From positions 62,001-126,000 of the forward strand of contig DAIDGX010000022.1 in NCBI GenBank assembly GCA_027452165.1: a stretch of 64,000 nt of DNA, written 5' to 3'. Shown here piece by piece: positions 25,285 to 34,761 of this stretch (position 1 is its first letter; each line of letters opens with the position of its first letter). A model generated the notes under the pieces. The model made no database searches, was not told the origin of the DNA, and saw only the letters and a list, made by a program, of their open reading frames with translations. Both the position numbers and the translations under genes were made by a program. The stretch is from Vulcanimicrobiota bacterium. Its GTDB lineage: Bacteria; Vulcanimicrobiota; Vulcanimicrobiia; Vulcanimicrobiales; Vulcanimicrobiaceae.

Positions 25285-26529
25285 TTATGCGACGGCGCGT
25301 CGTGTCGCGTCGATCGCGGCGTCGATGTCGTCGTGCGTGGTGTAGTGGGCAGCGCCGATGCGAACCACGCCGGTCGCCTCGTCGATGCCGAGTTGGCGCA
25401 CGACCTCGAGCGCGTAGTTGTGACCGCTCCATACGAAGATATTCTCGCGGCCGAGGGCATCGGCGATCGTATCGGGATCGACGCGATCGTGGACGAAGGA
25501 GACGGTCGGCACGCGACGGTTCACGTGCGATGGGTCGCTGATGCCGATGATGCGAATACCCTTGATCGCGCGAAGGCCGTCGATCAAATGCTGTGCGAGT
25601 TCGGCCTCGTACCCGCTCGCGACCTCGAAGCCGCGGCGGATGCGCGAGCGGCGCGCGCCGGTTTCGCCGGCCAACTCCCCGATCCACGCGAGGTGATCGA
25701 CGCTCGCTTCGAGTCCGGCGAAGAGTTCGATCTGCGGCGTGCCAAGTTCGAATCGTACCGGAATCTCGTCCGACGACGGCCGCACTTTGTAGGCCGCAAG
25801 CTCCTGCAGCAGTTCCGCACGGCCGAAGACGATGCCGAGATGCGGTCCGAAAAATTTGTAGGACGAGCAGGCGAGAAAGTCGCAGCCCAGCGCTGCCACG
25901 TCGATGAAGCCGTGCGGCGCAAACTGGACGGCATCGACGTAGGTGAGCGCTCCCGCATGTTTGGCTCGCGCCACGAGCGCGGCGACGTCGTTGATCGAGC
26001 CGGTAAGGTTGCTTGCATAGGTGAAGGCGACCAGACGCGTGCGGTCACTCAAAACGGCGTCCAAGGCGGCTGGCTCGACGCGCCAGCTCTCCGCATCGAA
26101 GGGAACCGAACGAATCGTGAGGCCGCGCTCCTGCGCCATCGTGAGCCACGGTGCCACGTTCGCGTCGTGATCCATCTGCGTAACGACGATTTCGTCGCCC
26201 GGTTCCATCTCGCGCGTCAGCGCGCGCGCTAGGCGAAAGGTGAGCGAGGTCATGCTCGGGCCCACGATGATCTCGCGCGGGCTGCGCGCGCCGAGCAGAT
26301 CGGCCATTGCTGCGCGGCCCGCGTCGGTGACGGCCTCGGCCGCGATGCTCGTCACGAAAAAGCCGCCGAGGTTTGCATTGGTCTCGATCAGGCAGCGCGC
26401 GGTCGCGTCGGCGACGCGGCGTGGAACCTGCGTGCCGGCGGGATTGTCCAGATAGCGCCGGGGCACGCCGCCGTCGGTGCGTGCAAGCGCGGGAAAGGCA
26501 GCACGAATCGCATCGATCGGGAAGGTCAT
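25285..26529 (-). CDS. class V aminotransferase, cysteine desulfurase-like
   Basis: A 414-residue pyridoxal-phosphate enzyme of the aminotransferase class V group. The PLP lysine is K225 in CSSYKFFGPH, the cofactor-binding His/Asp pair is DHDAN (120-124) and D199 lies in YVDAVQFAPHG. The overall pattern matches the SufS-like subgroup often annotated as cysteine desulfurase-like protein (TIGR01976). I see no typical SufS cysteine loop (RxGHHCAQP); the equivalent region reads VWSGHNYALE, so desulfurase activity is uncertain. The ATG has GAGG 7 bases upstream. No Suf or Isc genes are near. Confidence 0.82.
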   Translation of the reverse strand: MTFPIDAIRAAFPALARTDGGVPRRYLDNPAGTQVPRRVADATARCLIETNANLGGFFVTSIAAEAVTDAGRAAMADLLGARSPREIIVGPSMTSLTFRLARALTREMEPGDEIVVTQMDHDANVAPWLTMAQERGLTIRSVPFDAESWRVEPAALDAVLSDRTRLVAFTYASNLTGSINDVAALVARAKHAGALTYVDAVQFAPHGFIDVAALGCDFLACSSYKFFGPHLGIVFGRAELLQELAAYKVRPSSDEIPVRFELGTPQIELFAGLEASVDHLAWIGELAGETGARRSRIRRGFEVASGYEAELAQHLIDGLRAIKGIRIIGISDPSHVNRRVPTVSFVHDRVDPDTIADALGRENIFVWSGHNYALEVVRQLGIDEATGVVRIGAAHYTTHDDIDAAIDATRRAVA

Positions 26530-26582
26530 GCGCGCCTCTTCGCGCGCAGGCGCAGGCCTGCCTCGCGCGGTAGTGGGTGCGC

Positions 26583-26816
26583 ATGCGCCGCTGGGAAACG
26601 CTCACCGCCCTCGTCGCGGTCATGTGCGCGATTTTGGGCGCTTCGCGCGTACCGGGACATGCGATCCTCACCGCAGCCGGTATGACGCTGATCGCGATCG
26701 TCGCGGCCTCGCGCCTGCGTGAGATCGTGCGCGGATTGAACGCCCGCGTCCCCTCCGATGCTGCGGAACGCGCAAAACGCATCCGAGCGGAGCGCGAGCG
26801 ACGGCTCGACCGCTGA
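26583..26816 (+). CDS. small two-span membrane protein
   Basis: A 77-residue protein with two hydrophobic stretches (about residues 6-22 and 27-43), then an amphipathic charged C-terminal helix (AAERAKRIRAERERRLDR). A GTG at 26577 is an alternative start adding two residues. I do not recognise a family. It lies 47 bases ahead of the AsnC-domain gene and is divergent from the aminotransferase gene. Confidence 0.5.
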   Translation: MRRWETLTALVAVMCAILGASRVPGHAILTAAGMTLIAIVAASRLREIVRGLNARVPSDAAERAKRIRAERERRLDR

Positions 26817-26863
26817 AGGAGTGGCGCGAAGGGCCATGCCCTCGCGGCACGGAAGGCGCGGGC

Positions 26864-27142
26864 ATGGTAACGGCATTTATCCTGATGAACGTCGCACGTC
26901 CGCGTTTGAAATCGATCGCCGACGATCTGCTCGCGATCCCAGGCATCGCCGAGGCCTATTCGGTGGCGGGACCGTTTGACATGGTAGCCATTGCGCGGGT
27001 GAAAGAGCACGACGACTTGAACGATCTCGTAACCGAGCACATCGCCGCGCTCGATGGCATCGAATCCACCGAGACGCTGATCGCATTTAAGACGTTTGCG
27101 AAAAAAGACCTCGGCCTGCTCTGGGATATCGGCGTCGATTAG
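26864..27142 (+). CDS. stand-alone Lrp/AsnC ligand-binding domain protein
   Basis: A 92-residue protein that consists only of the RAM/AsnC_trans_reg effector domain, without the DNA-binding helix-turn-helix. Residues AFILMNVA, IPGIAEAYSVAGPFDMVAIARV and the ESTETLIAFKTFAK ending match that ferredoxin-like fold. Such stand-alone domains form dimers or octamers that bind amino acids. The ATG has GGAAGG about 8 bases upstream. Ligand is unknown. Confidence 0.85.
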   Translation: MVTAFILMNVARPRLKSIADDLLAIPGIAEAYSVAGPFDMVAIARVKEHDDLNDLVTEHIAALDGIESTETLIAFKTFAKKDLGLLWDIGVD

Positions 27143-27172
27143 CGCGCCTGCACGCACGTAATCAGCGAGCGC

Positions 27173-28198
27173 TCAGAAGAGCGAGAGCTGGGCGTGGGGT
27201 TCGAGGTATTCGGCGTCGATGCCGAGGGCGCGCAAGCGATGCGTGAAGTCGCGCCAACCGTGATTGAGCAGCACCTTGCGCGGTTGAGCGCGTTCGACGT
27301 AGGCGAGCAACGCCGGATAGTCGGCATGATCGGAGAGCGCAAAACCGCGCTCGGTGCCGTAGCGAAAAAACGCGCCGCGATCGATCGCCCAGCCGGTGAG
27401 GATGGCCGTGCGCACGTTGCGACCGCGCAGTGCGGGCGGCAACGCCTTGCCGCCGGGCGGCCAGATGAGCACCCGCGTCGGATCGAACGTCTGCGCGTCG
27501 TAGCGTTCGTACGGCGGCAACACGACGCCGGCTTCGAGGTACACGCGTGCCATCGCGTCGATCGCACCGTGTACGGCAAGCGGGAGGGCGGCGGCGCCAA
27601 GAATGGCCATCGCCTCCTGTGCTTTTCCAAGCGAGTAGGCGAAGAAGACCGGTGTCGCGTCGCATTCGAGCGACTCGCGTGCAAACGCGATCATCTCGCC
27701 CGCGATCTCGTCGCGCGGCGGGAAGACATACTGCGGCCGCCCGAACGTGCACTCCATCAGCAGCACGTCGCAACGCTTGATCTCGGGCGGCTCGACCGTG
27801 AGCGATGGCGCGAGTTTGAAATCGCCCGTGTACACGAACGCGCCCGCCTCGCCCTCGATCAGCAGTTGAGAACTGCCAAGGACGTGTCCCGCGGAGAAGA
27901 GCGTCAGACGGTGCTCGCTTTCGTACCACGGTACGTTGAAGGGGTGTTCTTCGAAGGTGACCGAGCGATCGGGGCGTTCGCTGTGCGGCAGAAGCGAGAG
28001 CTGCGGCGCACGCGTGGTACGGCGCGAAAAGCGCACGCGGCAGATGCGCGCCGTGTTCGGCGTTGCGACGACCGTTCGATGCGCGCGCGCGTGATCGGCG
28101 TGGCCGTGCGAGACGTAGCAGCGCTCGCGTGAACGCATGCTATCGATCCACAGATCGAGCGCGCCGGCGTACAGCGCCCCGCTCTCCAAGGAGATCAT
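27173..28198 (-). CDS. ligase-associated beta-CASP exonuclease (LDE-type)
   Basis: A 341-residue metallo-beta-lactamase/beta-CASP nuclease. Motif 2 is HGHADH (residues 31-36), motif 3 lies in SAGHVLGS, motif 4 in YTGDF, and the beta-CASP histidine motif is LSDHADYP near residue 300. The size and the DHADYPALL ending match the exonuclease of the ligase-associated DNA damage response set, whose Lhr and PdeM members are 10 kb away at 13-17 kb. The ATG at 28198 gives the standard N-terminus; a GGAGG 12 bases upstream could serve it. It is divergent from cysK. Confidence 0.83.
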   Translation of the reverse strand: MISLESGALYAGALDLWIDSMRSRERCYVSHGHADHARAHRTVVATPNTARICRVRFSRRTTRAPQLSLLPHSERPDRSVTFEEHPFNVPWYESEHRLTLFSAGHVLGSSQLLIEGEAGAFVYTGDFKLAPSLTVEPPEIKRCDVLLMECTFGRPQYVFPPRDEIAGEMIAFARESLECDATPVFFAYSLGKAQEAMAILGAAALPLAVHGAIDAMARVYLEAGVVLPPYERYDAQTFDPTRVLIWPPGGKALPPALRGRNVRTAILTGWAIDRGAFFRYGTERGFALSDHADYPALLAYVERAQPRKVLLNHGWRDFTHRLRALGIDAEYLEPHAQLSLF

Positions 28199-28263
28199 TA
28201 CGAACGAACGTTCGCCTCCAGAAGGAAAACTCTCTGCTCCCACGCGATGTTCTGGGGAGCATC

Positions 28264-29226
28264 ATGGCACGAATTTACGAGAATCTGGCCGATACGTTCG
28301 GCAACACGCCCCTGGTGAAGATCCCGCGCTTGAACGCGGGGTTACCCGGAACCGTGCTCGTCAAGATGGAGTCGTTCAATCCGGCTGGCTCCGTCAAAGA
28401 TCGCATCGGCGTCGCGATGATCGAGGCCGCCGAGGCGGACGGTCGCTTGCGCCCGGGCATGACGATCATCGAACCAACGAGCGGGAACACCGGGATCGCG
28501 CTTGCGTTCGTCGCCGCAGCCAAGGGCTATCGCTGCATTCTCGTGATGCCCGATACGATGACGATCGAGCGCCGGAACCTGCTCAAAGCCTATGGTGCGC
28601 AGGTCGTGCTCACACCCGGTGCCGAGGGGATGAAGGGTGCGATCGGTAAGGCGACCGCGGTCGCGGCGAACGCTCCGGATGCATATTTCATGCCGCAGCA
28701 GTTCGAAAACGCGGCGAACCCGCAGATTCACTATCGCACTACGGGCGAGGAGATCTTGCGCGATACCGATGGCGCCGTCGATGTTTTCGTCGCGATGGTC
28801 GGCACCGGCGGAACGGTGACGGGTGTTGGACGTTTGCTTAAAGAGCGTAAACCCGGCGTGCGCATCATCGCGGGCGAACCCGATGCCTCGCCGGTGCTTT
28901 CGGGCGGCGCGCCCGGGCCGCATAAGATTCAAGGCACGGGGACGGGCTTCGTCCCGAAGGTGCTCGATACGACGGCGTACGACGAGGTGCTGCGCGTCAC
29001 CGATGCCGATGCGATTGCAACCGCGCGCCGCGCGGCGCGCGACGAGGGCATGTTGATCGGCATTTCGGCCGGCGCCAACCTATGGGCGGCGTTGCAAGTG
29101 GCCGCGCGTCCCGAGTCGAAGGGCAAGACGATCGTGACGATCGCGTGCGATACCGGCGAGCGCTACTTGAGCAATCCGGTCTTTGCCGAACAAGATGCGG
29201 TCGTGATCGAGCCCGCTCTCGTCTAA
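28264..29226 (+). CDS. cysK: cysteine synthase A (O-acetylserine sulfhydrylase)
   Basis: A 320-residue PLP enzyme that makes cysteine from O-acetylserine and sulfide. The PLP lysine is K45 in PAGSVKDR, the substrate loop is TSGNTG, the phosphate-binding loop is GTGGT and the PLP N1 serine lies in GISAGAN. The length is typical. The ATG at 28264 follows a GGGGAG site. The asparaginase gene starts 14 bases after the stop and metH follows directly, forming a cysK-asparaginase-metH transcription unit with a sulfur amino acid theme. Confidence 0.93.
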   Translation: MARIYENLADTFGNTPLVKIPRLNAGLPGTVLVKMESFNPAGSVKDRIGVAMIEAAEADGRLRPGMTIIEPTSGNTGIALAFVAAAKGYRCILVMPDTMTIERRNLLKAYGAQVVLTPGAEGMKGAIGKATAVAANAPDAYFMPQQFENAANPQIHYRTTGEEILRDTDGAVDVFVAMVGTGGTVTGVGRLLKERKPGVRIIAGEPDASPVLSGGAPGPHKIQGTGTGFVPKVLDTTAYDEVLRVTDADAIATARRAARDEGMLIGISAGANLWAALQVAARPESKGKTIVTIACDTGERYLSNPVFAEQDAVVIEPALV

Positions 29227-29240
29227 TCGAACGGAACATC

Positions 29241-30275
29241 GTGCAGCAACCCTCCGGCCTTCCCATCGTCGATGTCACGCGTGGCGATATCGTCGAATCG
29301 GTTCATCACGTCGCCGCCTGCGCCGCAACGCCGGCGGGCAACGTACTCTTCGCCGTCGGCGACGTCGAAACGCCCGTGTTCCTGCGTTCGACCGCGAAGC
29401 CGTTTATCGCCGCCGCCGCGGTGGCCGCAGGCGTGCGCGAGGCCTTCGATCTCACGATGCAGGAACTTGCGGTGATGAGCGCCTCGCACGCGGGCGAGCC
29501 GTTCCACGTCGAAGCGGTGCAATCAATTTTAAAGAAGATCGGCCTGGATGCAAGCGCGCTGCGCTGCGGCCCGCATCTGCCATACAACGAACGCGCAGCG
29601 CAAGCGATGCAACGCGCGGGCGAAGAGCCGACCGCGTTGCACAACAACTGCTCGGGAAAACATGCGGGAATCCTCGCGCTCTGCAAGGTGATGGGCGCGG
29701 ATATCGATACGTATCTCGAAGCCGAGAACCCGGCGCAGCAGGCAATTCTGGCATTTTGCGCCCGCATGTCGGACGACGATCCGTCGGCCTGGCCGCTCGG
29801 TGTCGATGGCTGCGGCATTCCGGTCTATGCCACCGGACTGCGTAAAGCCGCGATGGCGTTCGCGCGCTTTGCCGCGCTTGCCGGGATCGCGCCGCGCGAT
29901 GCGATGGCGCTGCTCGTGATCCGCGATGCGATGGTTTCCTATCCCGAGTACGTGGCGGGAACGGGCGAGTTCGATAGCGTGCTGATGCAGGCGGCGGGCG
30001 GTGCGATTGCCTGTAAGGCCGGTGCCGAAGGCGTGCACGGCGTGGCGCTGATCGCGCAGGGGCTCGGCTTTGCAAGCAAGGTGATCGACGGAACGGGCGG
30101 GCGCGCGCGGCCGCCCGTAACCCTGGCCGCGCTGCGCGCCCTCGGCGCCCCGGTCTCGAATGCCACCGAACTCCGTGGCTTTGCGGAGCCGATCGTGTAT
30201 AATCGGGCTGGGCGAGCGGTCGGAGCGATCCGGCTGAACGCCGACTTCGCCGTCGAACAAGCGAGTACAACGTAG
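29241..30275 (+). CDS. L-asparaginase II family (Rhizobium ReAV-type)
   Basis: A 344-residue member of the asparaginase_II family (PF06089), unrelated to the classical bacterial type I/II enzymes. Hallmarks are FLRSTAKPF (about residues 47-55), HNNCSGKHAGIL (about 133-144) and DGCGIPVYA. Studied members hydrolyse L-asparagine to aspartate and ammonia using Ser-Lys tandems and a nearby cysteine/zinc site, consistent with the S/K/C residues in these motifs. The start is GTG at 29241. It is sandwiched between cysK and metH with 14 and 0 bases of spacing. Confidence 0.87.
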   Translation: MQQPSGLPIVDVTRGDIVESVHHVAACAATPAGNVLFAVGDVETPVFLRSTAKPFIAAAAVAAGVREAFDLTMQELAVMSASHAGEPFHVEAVQSILKKIGLDASALRCGPHLPYNERAAQAMQRAGEEPTALHNNCSGKHAGILALCKVMGADIDTYLEAENPAQQAILAFCARMSDDDPSAWPLGVDGCGIPVYATGLRKAAMAFARFAALAGIAPRDAMALLVIRDAMVSYPEYVAGTGEFDSVLMQAAGGAIACKAGAEGVHGVALIAQGLGFASKVIDGTGGRARPPVTLAALRALGAPVSNATELRGFAEPIVYNRAGRAVGAIRLNADFAVEQASTT

Positions 30276-33200
30276 TTGAATGAATATGTGCGCCTGCTCT
30301 CCGAGCGGGTTCTCCTTTTTGACGGCGCCATGGGCACGCAGCTCATGGCGCTTGATCTTTCCGCCGCCGATTTCGGCGGCGAACGATATGCGGGCTGTAA
30401 CGAAGCCCTCGTGCTCACGCGGCCCGATGCGATCCGCGCGATCCACTCGGCGTATCTCGAGGCGGGTGCCGACGTCGTCGAGACCGACTCGTTTACCGCC
30501 TCGCGTTTGAAGCTCGACGAGTACGGTCTTGGCGCGAAGACCTACGAGATCAACGTCACCGCGGCGCGCCTGGCGCGCGAAGCCTGCGATGCGATTGCGA
30601 CGCCCGATCGTCCGCGCTTTGTCGCGGGTTCGATGGGGCCGACCGGCATGCTGATCTCGTCCTCCGATCCGTTACTCTCGAAGATCACGTTCGCACAACT
30701 CGCCGAGATCTACGGCGAGCAGGCTCGTGCGCTCGTCGATGGCGGAGCCGACCTGCTCTTGCTCGAGACGATGCAAGACCTGCTCGAACTCAAGGCCGCG
30801 ATCGCGGGCATCACGCGCGCCTTCGCCGAGGGCTGCCGGCGCGTGCCGATCCAAGCGCAGCCGACGCTGATCACCGAAGGCCGCATGCTGCTCGGGACCG
30901 ATATTCGCGCGATTACGGCCACGCTCGATGCGTTGCCGATCGACGTGATCGGCCTCAACTGCTCGACGGGCCCGGCACAGATGCGCGATAGCGTGCGCTA
31001 TCTCGCCGAGAACTCGCGCTGCTTCGTGAGCGTCATACCGAACGCAGGCCTGCCGCTGATGGGACCCAAGGGCGAGACTATCTACCCGGAATCGCCTGCG
31101 GAGCTTGCGCGCGAGTTACTCTCGTTCGTGCGCGAGTTCGGTATCGAGGCGATCGGCGGTTGCTGTGGCTCTACGCCCGCACATATCGCAGCGCTGCGCG
31201 CGGGCCTGGACGAACTCGGCTCCGCCTATCCGGTACGCGCGCGTGCTGCCGGCGGTGCGCAGGAGGTGGCAAGCGCGATGACCGCGGCCGCGCTCGAACA
31301 AGAGCCGCGCCCGCTGCTCGTGGGCGAGCGCATCAACAGCCAGGGCTCGCGCAAGATCAAACGGCTGTTGCTCGAGGACAACTACGACGAGATCATGCTC
31401 GTCGCGCGCGAGCAGGTCGAAGGAGGCGCACACGTCCTCGACGTGTGCTGTGCGTTGACCGAGCGCACCGACGAGGAGGTGCAGATGCGCGAACTGGTGC
31501 GCCGTCTCGCGCAGTCGATCGAAGCGCCGCTGATGATCGATTCGACCGAAGCGCGCGTGGTGCAGGTCGCGCTCGAAAACTATCCCGGTCGCGCAATCGT
31601 GAACTCCGTTCACCTTGAGGCTGGGCGTGCCAAGATCGATGTTGTGCTGCCGCTTGCAGTCGAGCACGGCGCGGCGGTGGTTGCGCTCACGATCGACGAA
31701 TCGGGTATGGCTAAGACCGCGCAGCGCAAGCTTGAGGTGGCCAAGCGCATCTACGAGATCGTGGTCGGCGAATATGGGCTTCCGCCCGGCGCGCTGATCT
31801 TCGACGATCTCACCTTTACGCTTGCGACGGGCGAGCCGGAGTTCGCAACCTCGGCGATCGAGACGATCGAGGGCATTCGCTTGATCAAGCGCGCCCTGCC
31901 CGGCGTGCTCACCTCGCTTGGGGTATCGAACGTCTCCTTCGGACTCAAACCACCGACGCGTGCCGCTCTCAACTCGGTATTCTTGCATCATTGCGTCGAT
32001 GCGGGGCTCGACGCGGCGCTCGTGCACGCAAAAGAGATCACGCCGTACGCCGAACTCGATGCAACCGTTCGCGAGCTCTGCGACGACCTGGTTTTCAATC
32101 GCCGGCCCGACGCGCTCGCGCGGTTGATCGAGCATTTCGAGACGGCGCAGACGCATGCCGGCGAGTCGAAAGGCGACACGAACGATGCCGACGTGAACCT
32201 GCCGATCGAAACGCAGATTCATCAGGCGATTTTGCGACGCCGCAAGGACGGCATCGAGGCCAAGATTGACATCGCCCTGCAGACGCGCACGCCGGTTGGG
32301 GTACTCAACGAGATTCTGCTGCCTGCAATGAAGGATGTCGGGGACAAGTTCGGCGCGGGCGAGCTCATTCTGCCGTTTGTACTGCAATCGGCCGAGGTGA
32401 TGAAGAAGGCGGTTGCGCACCTGGAGCAGTTTCTCGAACGCAAAGAGGGCACGACCAAAGGCACGGTCGTGCTGGCCACGGTGTTCGGCGACGTGCACGA
32501 TATCGGCAAGAACCTCGTCAACACGATCCTGGCGAACAACGGCTATACCGTGCACGATCTCGGAAAACAGGTGCCGATGAACACGATCCTCGAGAAGGCG
32601 GTCGAGGTGAATGCCGATGCGATAGGCCTCTCCGCGCTCTTGGTCTCGACGAGTAAACAGATGCCGATCTGTGTTGAAGAGCAAGATAAGCGCGGTTTGC
32701 GTTATCCGGTGATTGTCGGAGGCGCCGCGATCAATCGCGATTTTGGCCGGCGTATCGCGCTGCTCGACGACGGCGAGCGCTATTTTGAGCCCGGGCTCTT
32801 TTATGCGAAGGATGCCTTCGAAGGACTCGAGGTGATGGATCGCCTCACGAGCGATCCGGCCGAACGCGAACGCTTCATCGAACGGCAGCGTGCCGAAGCC
32901 TTTGCGCAACGCGAGCGTCTTCGCAGTGCAACACCGCATCACGCAAGCGAACCGACGATCTCGGCCGTGAAGGCGGAGCACGTCGATATTCCGGTGCCGC
33001 CATTTTGGGGTGCGGTGACGCTCGATGACCTTAACGTCGCGGAGCTGTGGCCCTGCTTCGACCTCAAGAGCCTCTACCGGCTTTCGTGGGGCGCGAGCAA
33101 CACGAAGGGCGAGGCCTTCGAGGCGTTGATGCGCGAGGAGTTCGAACCGCGGCTGCATCGCTACCAAACGCAAGCTGCGCGCGGCGACCTGTTGTTGCCG

Positions 33201-33755
33201 AAGGTGGCGTACGGCTACTATCCGGCCGCCGGCATCGGCAACGACGTCGTACTCTACGATCCGCAGGAGCGCACGCGCGAGATCGGGCGCTTCCCGTTCA
33301 CGCGTCAGATCGGCGGCGAGCACCTCTGCCTTGCGGATTACCTGCGCGAACCGCAGGAGGGCCTGCCGATCGACGTGGTGGCTTTACAGGTGGTAACGAT
33401 CGGAACCGAGGCGGCGAAACGCACCGAGGCGCTGCAAGCTGCGGCCGATTATAGCGAGTCGTACTTTCTGCACGGCTTCACCGTGCAATCGGCGGAGGCA
33501 CTTGCGGAGTGGACGCATCGGCGTATCCGCACCGAACTGCGCCTGGGGGCCGAGCGTGGCAAGCGCTACTCGTGGGGCTACGGCGCGTGCCCCGACCTTT
33601 CGCAGCACGAGATCGCCTTCCGCGTCCTCGACGCGCAAGCGCGCATCGGTGTTGAGCTTACCGAGGCGTTTCAGATCGTGCCGGAGCAATCCACCGCAGC
33701 GATCGTGATGCACCACCCGCGCGCATCGTACTTCAACGCCTCGGCAGTGCGCTGA
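30276..33755 (+). CDS. metH: cobalamin-dependent methionine synthase
   Basis: A 1159-residue, full-length MetH. The order is: homocysteine domain (1-310) with zinc cysteines about C229 (GLNCS) and C295/C296 (GGCCGS); methyltetrahydrofolate domain (about 345-610); helical cap (about 640-735); B12 domain with axial histidine H740 in DVHDIG and the SALL-STS loop; and an AdoMet reactivation domain (about 920-1155) ending RYSWGYGACPD...VPEQST. The start is a TTG placed directly after the asparaginase TAG; a GTG at 30288 is an alternative. Its cofactor need connects it with the B12 locus at 43-57 kb. No riboswitch precedes it. Confidence 0.95.
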   Translation: MNEYVRLLSERVLLFDGAMGTQLMALDLSAADFGGERYAGCNEALVLTRPDAIRAIHSAYLEAGADVVETDSFTASRLKLDEYGLGAKTYEINVTAARLAREACDAIATPDRPRFVAGSMGPTGMLISSSDPLLSKITFAQLAEIYGEQARALVDGGADLLLLETMQDLLELKAAIAGITRAFAEGCRRVPIQAQPTLITEGRMLLGTDIRAITATLDALPIDVIGLNCSTGPAQMRDSVRYLAENSRCFVSVIPNAGLPLMGPKGETIYPESPAELARELLSFVREFGIEAIGGCCGSTPAHIAALRAGLDELGSAYPVRARAAGGAQEVASAMTAAALEQEPRPLLVGERINSQGSRKIKRLLLEDNYDEIMLVAREQVEGGAHVLDVCCALTERTDEEVQMRELVRRLAQSIEAPLMIDSTEARVVQVALENYPGRAIVNSVHLEAGRAKIDVVLPLAVEHGAAVVALTIDESGMAKTAQRKLEVAKRIYEIVVGEYGLPPGALIFDDLTFTLATGEPEFATSAIETIEGIRLIKRALPGVLTSLGVSNVSFGLKPPTRAALNSVFLHHCVDAGLDAALVHAKEITPYAELDATVRELCDDLVFNRRPDALARLIEHFETAQTHAGESKGDTNDADVNLPIETQIHQAILRRRKDGIEAKIDIALQTRTPVGVLNEILLPAMKDVGDKFGAGELILPFVLQSAEVMKKAVAHLEQFLERKEGTTKGTVVLATVFGDVHDIGKNLVNTILANNGYTVHDLGKQVPMNTILEKAVEVNADAIGLSALLVSTSKQMPICVEEQDKRGLRYPVIVGGAAINRDFGRRIALLDDGERYFEPGLFYAKDAFEGLEVMDRLTSDPAERERFIERQRAEAFAQRERLRSATPHHASEPTISAVKAEHVDIPVPPFWGAVTLDDLNVAELWPCFDLKSLYRLSWGASNTKGEAFEALMREEFEPRLHRYQTQAARGDLLLPKVAYGYYPAAGIGNDVVLYDPQERTREIGRFPFTRQIGGEHLCLADYLREPQEGLPIDVVALQVVTIGTEAAKRTEALQAAADYSESYFLHGFTVQSAEALAEWTHRRIRTELRLGAERGKRYSWGYGACPDLSQHEIAFRVLDAQARIGVELTEAFQIVPEQSTAAIVMHHPRASYFNASAVR

Positions 33756-33843
33756 CGGATGACGGACCCCGCACTCCTTGACCTCGTGCGGGCTCGGACC
33801 TCCACCGACCATCGAGGAGTGGATTCGCCGGCAGAGGTGAGGC

Positions 33844-34758
33844 TTGCCGGCACCGAAGCAGCGGGCTATGAGCGTGTTGACGATCGTTATCATTGCCCTT
33901 TCCGTCGTCGCGATCGGCTTTGCCGTCGTATGGCTGCGCGAGATGCCCAAACTTGGCGGCTTCGTAATGCCGTCGATCGGTCACGTCGGCATTGGACTGC
34001 TTACCGATTTCCTCGATACGCTCGGCATCGGGTCGTTCGCACCGACGACCTCGCTTTTCAAGTTCTTCAAGCTGGTGCCGGACGAAAGGATTCCGGGAAC
34101 GCTGAACGTCGGTCATACGTTGCCGACGGTTGCGGAAGCGCTGATCTATACTACCGTGATCGGCGTCGATCCGCTCACGATGGTCGCCCTCATCGTGGCG
34201 TCGGTCGCTGGGGCGTGGCTCGGCGCAGGGCTCGTCGCGCGTTGGCCGCGACGATACGTTCAAATCGGCATGGGCGGTGCGCTTGCGGTCGCTGCCGTGC
34301 TCTTCGTGATGACGAACCTGAAACTGTTTCCGGGCGGGGGTACCGCACTTGGCTTGAGCGGAACCCTGCTCGTTATCGGCATCGTCATCAACTTTTGCCT
34401 CGGTGCGTTGATGACGGTCGGCATCGGCCTCTACGCACCGTGCCTGATTCTCATTAGCATGCTTGGCATGAACCCGCGCGCCGCATTCCCCATCATGATG
34501 GGTTCGTGCGCGTTTCTCATGCCGATCGCAAGCACGCGATTTGTGAAATTCAATGCATACGACCTGAAAGCCGCGCTCGGATTGACGCTTGGGGGCATCC
34601 CCGGCGTCTTGATCGCTGCGTTCATCGTGAAATCGCTACCGCTTACCTACGTGCGGTGGCTGGTTGTGATCGTGGTGGTCTATGCCGCCTTCTCCATGCT
34701 GCGTTCTGCTATGCTCGAACGCGCCAAGGGCGCCGCGGAAGCACCGGCCGCGTCCTAA
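33844..34758 (+). CDS. TauE/SafE family sulfite exporter-like permease
   Basis: A 304-residue membrane protein with about eight spans in two similar halves, typical of TauE/SafE (PF01925). The conserved motifs are GIGSFAPTTSLFKF in the first half and NFCLGALMTVGIGLYAP in the second. Family members export sulfite, sulfoacetate or other organosulfur anions, which suits the neighbouring cysteine and methionine genes. The TTG at 33844 follows an AGAGG site 6 bases upstream; ATG at 33868 is the alternative. The short hairpin GCCGGCA/TGCCGGC surrounds this site. Confidence 0.83.
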   Translation: MPAPKQRAMSVLTIVIIALSVVAIGFAVVWLREMPKLGGFVMPSIGHVGIGLLTDFLDTLGIGSFAPTTSLFKFFKLVPDERIPGTLNVGHTLPTVAEALIYTTVIGVDPLTMVALIVASVAGAWLGAGLVARWPRRYVQIGMGGALAVAAVLFVMTNLKLFPGGGTALGLSGTLLVIGIVINFCLGALMTVGIGLYAPCLILISMLGMNPRAAFPIMMGSCAFLMPIASTRFVKFNAYDLKAALGLTLGGIPGVLIAAFIVKSLPLTYVRWLVVIVVVYAAFSMLRSAMLERAKGAAEAPAAS

Positions 34759-34761
34759 CGC

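Noticed and set aside
28204-28213. Palindrome CGAACGTTCG between the exonuclease and cysK genes
   Set aside because: A 10-base palindrome is expected by chance in DNA of this composition and nothing else supports an operator.
31116-33323. 735-residue antisense open frame inside metH
   Set aside because: It is antisense to fully conserved MetH domains, has no motif or ribosome-binding site, and its composition is that expected of GC-rich antisense reading.
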